Shown here piece after piece: positions 55,385 to 64,000 of a stretch of 64,000 nt of DNA (position 1 is the stretch's first letter; each line of letters begins with the position of its first letter). The stretch comes from Argopecten irradians (lineage: Eukaryota; Mollusca; Bivalvia; Pectinida; Pectinidae): assembly GCF_041381155.1 (NCBI RefSeq), contig NC_091135.1, positions 62,001-126,000 of the forward strand. Reading direction: 5' to 3'. A model generated the notes under the pieces. That model searched no databases. It was not told the origin of the DNA and was given only the letters and a program-made list of their open reading frames with translations. The position numbers and the translations under genes are program-made.

Positions 55385-55475
55385 CGGCAAATAACTGTAC
55401 CAGATGGGTTTCGAACTCGCTCCCAGTGGTTCGGTACACCTTAACCATTCTACAGCGCATTTTAATAACCTGTGA
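55385..55475 (-). mobile_element. tRNA-like SINE remnant
   Basis: The minus strand has a B box (GAGTTCGAAACCC) and, about 35 bases upstream, an A-box-like tagaatggttaaggtgt. Stems are imperfect, so it is more likely a SINE head than a working tRNA gene. Confidence 0.45.
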
Positions 55476-58400
55476 CACCGACTTTCCTCTGATAACAAAA
55501 GGTTTAGTTGAGGCCAGTCATTTCCCCCTTTTGATAAGACCCTGACTGTTTTAGTATCTGTTTTATATGGGAAATGCAGGTGAACACTTATCTAAAAGTT
55601 CACCTTGACGTTCCTGCCGTGACACAGGCAATGCAGTTTGGTCGCATACGCCTTTGTAAGTTTTTTTGTATTTATTTTCATATTTTAACACACATAACCC
55701 TATAAGAATATTGTTGTTTACCTTGCAGTGAATAGTTTTCATTAATTTCTTGCATATTTTAAAGACTTAAAAAGGAGAAAATGTCAAAGCTACTTAATAT
55801 TGTTGCACAATTACAAATAAAAAGCAAATATACTAATACATGTTATTCATATAAAAGCAAAAAAATACATTTTTAAATATAATATCTATTTCTCTGCTAT
55901 AGCAACACTGCCACACCAATAATGCAATTATTCTTTAACTTACACCCACCCATCAATACAAAGTAACCCTCATTCATAAACAATTGCTTCTATATAATCA
56001 TATCTATATTTTTGTTCAATACTACTTCTCGTAACTTCATTTATGCGATGAATTATTATAGATATACAATCGAGACAGTGGACGCTGATATAACATGCGG
56101 TTATCTTGGTTTTATGCGTAGGTGTAACTCGGACTTTCAAACACAGATGCTCTGTACACAATATTACACGAATTAATCCGCATTTTCAAATTATGGATCT
56201 ACAGAGAAATTAGTGTTACATAGAGTTACTACAAAGTAATCGAACACAAGCGCAACAGTCACATCTGTTGAAGAGACTAATTCGTGGCCCCTAAATCTGG
56301 GGGGTCTGGATTGTTGTTTTCCAAAATTGATTTTAAAAATAATTTTGAAAATCAATAGATTAAGCCAGTAGGCTGTATTTAGTTGACTGTTTGTTGAATC
56401 AATTTGCAACTTTGTACAAATGTGTTTATCTTTCAATTCCTGATCTAATATCAGCCTAAATCCTGTTAGTGAATAATGACAACAAATGAGAAAGAAAACT
56501 TTTATGTTTTTATTGCAGATACTAAATCATGAGGTTGTGGTTGCTGCCTTGATTGGGAATAATTACCGCCATATTCACTAATAATTTACTGGTCATGAGA
56601 AAGCCACATGAATTCGTCAGACACTTTAATCAGTCCTAGATAAACTTATATTATCGGTAAGGAATACATCAATCTTATATCTTAAACTTAAAACAGTTCA
56701 TCTCTCCCACGTATTTGTACGGCTTTTATTCTCCATCTAACGTAATAAACCCTTAAAATTAACACCTTCCTGTTCGGAGTTTTTTGATGTACTAAATTAA
56801 GTGAGATAAACTGTTTTTTGTATATCTTTATTTTTCCAAACGTTGGCTGCATAGAACCGTAAAGTGTTATACATCATTGATTAGTATATCACCGGAATGT
56901 CATTTTTCTAAATATAGTTTTCACCTTTGACCTTTATGGTAGTAAAGGTCAAAGATCATCAAAATTTCACATAGTCTATGTGTTTATTATGTCCTTGCAG
57001 TATGAGATTATTTTTATATTGTAAACACTGTAATAGAAATGAAAATAAAGTCCATTACTTATTATGCTTGCGAATGAAATGAAAATACACTCCAAACAGT
57101 GCAATATATTAGTAAAATCCTAAACATGGGGTACGTATATTCTGTATCAGCAGATGAGTTCCTTATTAAATGTATTATTGTAAATACCAACTGATGTATC
57201 GACAAAATACTACAACAAGAGTTAAAACAGTTATTTCCCCATCAATATGTATAACACTTCAATACATTGATAGTTATATAACATCCTATCAATGAATACA
57301 CACGAATGCAGGAACAAATGATGGAGTACACGGACACAAAACTTTATTGCGTCATATCTTCTCACGAGACACTATCCTGATTCACAAAACATAACCTTGT
57401 TATTCGTAGATACAGTGCTCGCGATTTTAAATAATTCAATTAACAATATTTTGAGAATAGATGAAAATACACAAACTATTAATAGAAAACATATAATTGG
57501 TATTGTAATTCCTTTATGTTTTTCTCAAATTCTTATCAGACAGTTATAATAACTATATAAACAAGATATCAACTTTCCTTCCTAACACATTTTATGCATG
57601 TAATGTGTTTTACATTGAGGAGGATACATATAAAGATTTTACACTAGGAAATCAATTAGCACATAAATAAGGAGTAGTATGGACAATTATACAAGTGCAT
57701 AATAGTGAATTGTACTTATTATCTATCAGGAGTAATTCCTCATCAACATCTATATATCTGTATATAGTTTATACTATCTCATAGCATGTTATTTTATTGA
57801 CACTAAGTATACTAAGCAATCTTTAGAGTAATCTCATACTCACAATTTTTACTTGACCTCGCCGACTTATAACTTACATACAAATACACACACCAATATT
57901 TATTACATCCAAACACAACTTACACATAAGACAACCTGCACGTTGTCATCACATTAACAACACTCTAGACAATAGAATCAATATGAGATTGTAATTGGAT
58001 TTAGATAATTCTGTAGATGAATTATGAGAATGTGAATGGGAGTAAACGGAAAAAATCATGATCATATAGTGAATAATAACACTAGGCAAAGCTGCATCTG
58101 CATGTAGTGTTTTGGTTGTTAGATCTAGAATATTGATACCAGTCACCCCTTTGTGAGTATTGAAATAATCTTTTCTTATGCCATTTTTTAAAAATATTTG
58201 ATCCAATATGACAGTTTTCAATATCTTTGCAATAAACAATCTATAACATATTTTAATATGCCTCATCGGGTGTGTGGGGGGGCCATGATCAGAATTAAAT
58301 TTTACATATGTAATTCAATACATTTCCCATTATTGTGATATCAATACATGTGATAGTGAACAGCTTGCTCTAATATTCATCAATACTTCAAACATGCTCT

Positions 58401-61015
58401 CATGTAACAATAAAGTGAGTCCGATTATCAAGAGAAAGAAGGAATAAGGATTAGATAATACAATCCATACGAACTCAGTTCGGGTACTTTATAACCTTGT
58501 CGTCCGTTCCTGACCTTAAGATTTAAACTCATTTTAACATTATTTTAGATTTGAGACAATCTACACTTATTATTGATTAATATGGTGCAGACACTTTGTG
58601 CGCTGAAGGGCTACCATAGTGCGTAGCACTTCCAAGTAATCAACATACATTGTGATACATTTAAGAAAATAACACTCTTCAATCTTCTAGATATGCAATC
58701 TTTCTCACTGGATCCTGATTCAGTTGCGGACGACCATTATGGTATCTCATTGTAAAAATACCCTTTTAACTCCGAACCGTAACTACGTGCAATTTCTACG
58801 CATTTTCGTGTCGGTGTTAGCATAAAAAATTAAAACAAAATTTTCGGCTCTGTTATTTCCATAAATTGACGTTTTTTTTAACAGTGCATAATTAGTTAGT
58901 TACCTTAAACCAAAATCGCCCTTTAACCCTTAACTCCAAATACGCATTTCTGCGTGTGTTAGAAAAAATATCTCCCTTATTTGTTGAGCTATCGGGATAC
59001 TATTTACATCCTGTAAAAACTACAGATAATAGCCGACAACTTTTGTTCGAGAAAAAAATCATATGGCATCGTCTTTTTTCTCTTTCAATGAGTTAAAAAT
59101 TCATGCCAACTTAATTCCGAGCATTTTTAAATTGTTGACGTCGTGTGTCAGACGGCGTAATCGCCGGAGCGAAGATTCGACATTGTATCTCGAATTATGC
59201 AACAAGTAGCAAGAAATAATACTTGTATTTCACGGATTTTGTAGTTGATAATGTCAATTTTATGTGTGACTAATTATATTGAAAGAAAATTCGTTCTAAC
59301 ATTATTTTTTCTAGTAGCATTAGTACATGTAATAAGTACCATGTGTACTACACAGTAAACTTCGACGAAATCCTAATACAAAATAAGCAAAATATCTATT
59401 TACCATACATACCAAGAAAGCCGAGAAACCACTGGTCAAAATACACAAATTTGTAATTCATTACATGCCGAAATAAGTTTTCTATTGCCTCTACAAATCT
59501 GCTAGTAGTTTCGACGGAAATCGCGGTCCGGTACAATTTCTAATATGTTGACGTCATCGGTACAAAACAAGCACCTGTGCGAGGAAGATGGGCATCGATT
59601 CTGAGTTGATTTTCTCAAACGATATAAATATAAGATAAAATTTACACAAGAAATATACTAAATTTATCATTAGAATAATGAATTTTAAAACATTGTTTGA
59701 CGAAGAACAAGAGATTATATGATGCTGACGACAGCGATATCTATTTATAGTAGTAGGGTATTTCCTGACCGGGACAGCCACTTTCGATTTACACGTAACA
59801 CGGGCCATGTGCAGAATGTATGTGCACATTTTACCTAAATCGTTTACCAAAAAAAACATGACCAACCTTCTGTTTAGGATATTCAACAAACAAACTTTTT
59901 GAAGTGATATCGACGTTATTGATGATACAAAGCCTACATAACAGTTGCATTCTTTTAATGAATTTATAAACTTACAATGACAGCTGAATTATACTGTAAC
60001 TGCACAAGGATTCCAAGGCACATTTATGTGTCATAAGCAGGAACTGCCACTGAGTAAGTTAATATGGAATGTACATCAAATATAAATATTATGTAGCCAG
60101 AGTATACAGTTTCATATTTTGAAATAATTAAGTAGCAGATATACACCCCCCCCCCCCAAGTGCATATACACTATTGTAAATGGTTTAGCAAGTTATATTT
60201 TAGGTATATGCTGGATAGATGTATATGTTCTGTGTACATGGAACATGTTTAACATTTGTAGGCGATATTACATCTTGGGGATAAGTTGATCAAATCACCT
60301 ACAAGTTCAGGTTTGTAAATACATGTTACATTCAAATGATCTTGGCTCTCTCATTATATACTTGAGAATACCAGATAATGATACCAAGAGGTTTTATGTA
60401 ACTAGACAACCAATGTTATATTACATTAGTTAAAAATTTTGCAAGAAAAATATAAAATAAAAATACATGTAATCTTGCACCTGATGCTCAGAGTAACCAG
60501 AGTTTCTTCTAACTCTAACACCACATATATTAGACATTCTATAGTATGATATGTCACTTCACTTAGTCTGACAATAGATCTAGAGTCATTGGAACCAGAA
60601 TAATCTTGCTATGCAGAAGGAAACTGGATATGGTGTTTTTATTTTTAATTTAAACATTTTAAGAGATTATGTATCTGAACTTTATATATATGGATGGATA
60701 TACCTGTACCAAATTACACCAATGCATCTGCAATAGCTGAATATGATTATTCATACTGTATTATGTTTTTTCAATCTCTAATATGTCCAAGCCTTTTGAA
60801 ATGAGGGGAGTAATGTAAAAAAAATCAAATCTGACATGAATATTTCATCTTCTTTTCAGGATTTTTTTCTTACCTGTAATGATCAATTATTGAATTATAC
60901 TGCCAACCAGAAGTTTTAATGGAAGATTACTGAAACTTTGAGAAATCTGCTAGATTGTATTACTGCAAAGGTAAGAGCAAACATATTTCTTAAGTTCAAT
61001 TAATCAGTAATGGAT
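55476..61015. other. Intergenic, no gene recognised
   Basis: AT-rich with only short ORFs and no domain I recognise. A C12 run lies at 60146-60157. Confidence 0.55.
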
Positions 61016-61138
61016 CACAGGGACCTGGCACAAATTTTTATTTTTTTAACCAACAGTATACATTTATATAAATTATAGTATCATAAATAGGTATACTCAG
61101 TCTGTTGGGTAAAAAACAATCCGTGCCAGGTCCCTGTG
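61016..61138. repeat. Foldback with perfect 16-bp terminal inverted repeats
   Basis: cacagggacctggcac (61016-61031) is the exact reverse complement of 61123-61138. Inner bases also pair imperfectly (aaccaacag...tatac), so most of the 123 bp can fold. It is MITE-like. Confidence 0.8.
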
Positions 61139-61146
61139 TCAAGAGG

Positions 61147-61153
61147 TTTTTTT

Positions 61154-61184
<31 letters not shown>

Positions 61185-61190
61185 GGGGGG
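61147..61190 (+). repeat. T17-G27 homopolymer junction
   Basis: 17 T followed directly by 27 G, just after the foldback. G27 could form a G-quadruplex; an assembly or sequencing artefact is also possible. Confidence 0.9.
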
Positions 61191-62199
61191 TGTTTGGAAA
61201 CTTATTTTGGAATATAATTTTTTTTATATATATAAAAAGGTGTTTTCACCATTTCTTATATTCATTATCACACCTTGGAATTTATGCCAAAAGTTTTTTC
61301 TTTATTAGTCTAAGATCTATTTTTAAGTGTAACTTTCTATGCTGTAGTGTATTCAATATGAGCAAGATTTTTTTTTTAAAAGGGTATTTAATTACATACA
61401 TATAACATGTGTACACATGAATTTATACTTAGTTACTTAGAGTGTACCATACATTTCATTTGATGTTTGTACAACCAGGGACTGCCATTCAAATGATTTT
61501 ATGATTCTGGATGTTTTTTACAATGTTTGTTTTATTGAAAACTTACAGGTACATCAGTTTGGACTACATGTATATGGACATCAGTGGGTGACAACCTTAG
61601 GAAGATAACCAAACTCATGTTATGAAACTGAAACTCAGCCAGTTCATCACCATTTTCTAATCTGCATTATTAAAAATACCATACCTGTATCTGACTTTTG
61701 AGTTCTTTCTGATTTAATTCATACAGTTGTGAACTTTTACACAAATTACTGTGTTAAAAAAATAAAACATGACAGACACATATATATAGATACATGCACA
61801 TGGATATTTTATACATAAATGATGCAACCAAAGGCCAAAGATACAAGATATATGTATGTGTCTACAATTCTGACAAGTCACAACACACATGTGCATGTAT
61901 AGATATACGGACACCTCATAATGTGTAATACAGTATTGCCCGTAAAAAGAGGTGTCTAAGGCCTGTGGTAGACGCCATATATAAAATATATATATATATC
62001 TGCAATTTGATCAAGACAACATACATGTACATGTATATGTTTGTAAATACAGCAGTGTATCTATGAAATGGACAAGACATATATATATACGGTGCAGTGT
62101 CTACAAACTAAACAAAGACATATCACAGTACATGTATGTACATTTGTATGCATGTATATGGGGATTTAGTGGATGGGGGCTCCTGTCCTGTAGTAATGT

Positions 62200-62610
62200 T
62201 GATACTGCAATATGGTCATGACATAAAATATACATGTATAGACACTGCAGTGTACACATATCTACAATATTATCATGACATAACACATAGATGTATAGAC
62301 ACTGCAGTGTATCTACAATAAGGTCAATGCATAAAACATATACATGTATAGACACTGCAGTGTATCTACAATAGGTCAATGCATAAAACAGTCAATGCGT
62401 CAATGCATAAAACATACATGTATAGACACTGCAGTGAATCTACAATAAGGTCAATGCATAAAACATATACATGTATAGACACTGCAGTGTATCTACAATA
62501 AGGTAAAGACATATCACATACTTGTTTGTAGACAATGTATACAATGTAATATGGTAAAGATACATGTTTGTAGACACTGCAAGCAATGTATCTATAATAT
62601 GGTACATATA
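62200..62610 (+). repeat. Degenerate minisatellite, 55-60-bp units
   Basis: Repeated phrase tgtatagacactgcagtgta with ctacaataaggtcaatgcat spacers, in about six to seven diverged units. It produces spurious Cys/Tyr-rich ORFs on the minus strand. Confidence 0.8.
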
Positions 62611-62907
62611 AAGACATAATACACAAGTATGTGTATTACAATAATGGCAAAGTATATCACACATATACACACGAATATGCACGCTGCATTTTGTTTGTAA
62701 ATGCATGCATGTATATTTGGGGAATGTGGGGGTTCCTACCATATAAACTTGTCTTTTTGGTTATTGGACACAATTTTTTGTCCATGAAAGCACACTTGTC
62801 TACTTGTCTTTTACTCTGAATTGATTTATTTTGTTGATGGATATTGATACTTTTGTGTGGATAAATTAAAGAAACTGACACTAAATAAATGGATAATAGT
62901 TGCCTTG

Positions 62908-62967
62908 TTAAAGTGAATAGTCGGGCAAAGGAAACAGTCTAAATGCGTTCTTTGGCCTTCCAAAAGT
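62908..62967. mobile_element. Half copy of the 51414-51618 MITE
   Basis: Sixty bases match, in reverse complement, the right end of the MITE at 51555-51618 (TIR plus inner ctaaatgcgtt...ggccttccaaaag). The other end is missing. Confidence 0.72.
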
Positions 62968-64000
62968 CATTGTATACCATAATGATGGTCAAGTTCTGCT
63001 TACGGTGTCCAGTTTTGACATTGAAATTTTGGGGAAGCCCGTGTAAAATTTAGCACAGTTCTAAATATAAATTCTCCAAACTCTTTGAAAACGAGGCTGC
63101 GTGGAAATGTCAACATGGACATGTGTTTCTCAGTCGTGTCGGTTTCGTTTCGTGTGATAAACCACTAATGCGGTATGCAAATTGTTGTTTTGAGATGATA
63201 CATTTGATGCAAATGAAGTATTCTTACATTAATGACAATGCTTTGTAATCATTTTTCGATAAAAGCATCTTGTACATGGAAATCGACACAAATATTCGGC
63301 CGATGCAGAGATGGGGCCCCGGCAAGGGGCAATTATTGCAGCATAGCATTCGTCGTATTTTACATCAACATGAAGGTTAAATACAAATAATCGTAACATA
63401 ATTTCCCATTTAAAACCACACGAAAACGTTCCATAGAACGTCCATGCATGTAGCTGTCAAAGATGTGAAAATAAATTAGCTCATACATAGATATTTTACA
63501 AGTACAATATATGTGTTCAATTATTCGTGTAGTTTTTTGCAGAGATTTAATTAAATTATCTATGTCTCTGGTTGTTGTTTTTTTTTGTAAACAATATTTG
63601 AGTTCTGGAGAGAGATGACATGAATGTCCAGCTGGAAGGAAAGAAACTTTTATGATGTGTATGTATCGTACAATGTATATATGTAAACGTACATTCCATG
63701 TAGCTGCTATAGAATTACAACTAGGAAATTCTCTCAAACATTGATAATATTTAATTCTTCACATTCATGTAGGCCTATGCTGTGAGAATTAACACATCAT
63801 ATATATTTCCAGAAAACATATAGGCCTACATGTATGTTACTTTCCTTTTCTGTTGTTTCCTGTTCTTTTTTGTGCTCTGGAGAAAAAGATGATTGAGTTG
63901 AAGAAAAGTAATTAATTAAGAGAAATGTGTACCATAGTACTTTGTCTGTAGCCGAGGGGTTCTATACTGTTTTAATAGTCCAGTAATTAATAATTAAATT
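62968..64000. other. Intergenic, no gene recognised
   Basis: No ORF with recognisable similarity. A slightly more GC-rich patch lies near 63300-63335. Confidence 0.5.

Noticed and set aside
55385..55475. Functional tRNA gene on the minus strand
   Set aside because: A and B boxes are present but the acceptor and anticodon stems do not pair well; better explained as a SINE remnant.
62101..62742. Cys/Tyr-rich minus-strand ORFs
   Set aside because: They come from the tgtatagacactgcagtg minisatellite and repeat its unit.

Overview
The window looks like nuclear DNA of a marine mollusc, most likely a bivalve. The evidence is two intron-rich animal genes, a snail/bivalve-type receptor (GRL101-like), an AT-rich background full of small inverted-repeat elements, and metazoan retroelements of the Ty3/gypsy, DIRS, L1/Tx1-like LINE and Tc1 types. 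The species cannot be named from sequence alone.

Layout. 1-576 is a 21-bp coding-periodic minisatellite, followed by gene-poor DNA to about 5.9 kb. 5950-16440 (minus strand) is a complete 13-exon adenylosuccinate lyase gene (ADSL, 510 aa). All its splice sites are GT/AG and all phases join. Intron 3 holds a dead LINE. 16.7-21.6 kb has no recognisable gene. 21.6-22.6 kb is a decayed Tc1 transposase (minus).

22676-31049 (plus) is a Ty3/gypsy retrotransposon with open gag and pol. It has a tRNA-Leu primer-binding site, LTR promoter elements, a textbook -1 frameshift signal, and a third ORF between pol and the 3' LTR. That third ORF encodes two zinc-finger-like motifs, an acidic repeat region and a KCTD-type BTB/T1 domain. 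It lies behind a strong splice acceptor. This is the most unusual object in the window: a retroelement that appears to carry a captured host adaptor domain where env usually sits.

31.3-32.06 kb is a second LINE tail (minus). 32090-52918 (plus) is a large multi-exon receptor gene: Ig domain, C-type lectin domain, at least six LDL-A-type repeats, a CUB-like region, leucine-rich repeats and seven TM helices. I join on a cytoplasmic tail made of degenerate protein-kinase C-lobe motifs. The signal-peptide exon was not found. A frame-broken DIRS element (46170-51199, minus) sits in the intron just before the kinase-like exons. Several MITE-like foldbacks, minisatellites and a degenerate duplicate LDL-A exon lie in the other introns.

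52.9-64 kb holds no recognisable gene, only repeats: a tRNA-like SINE remnant, foldbacks, a T17/G27 homopolymer junction and a minisatellite.

The two host genes are unrelated in function (purine synthesis; cell-surface signalling). All coordinates were read by eye, without homology searches or folding software.
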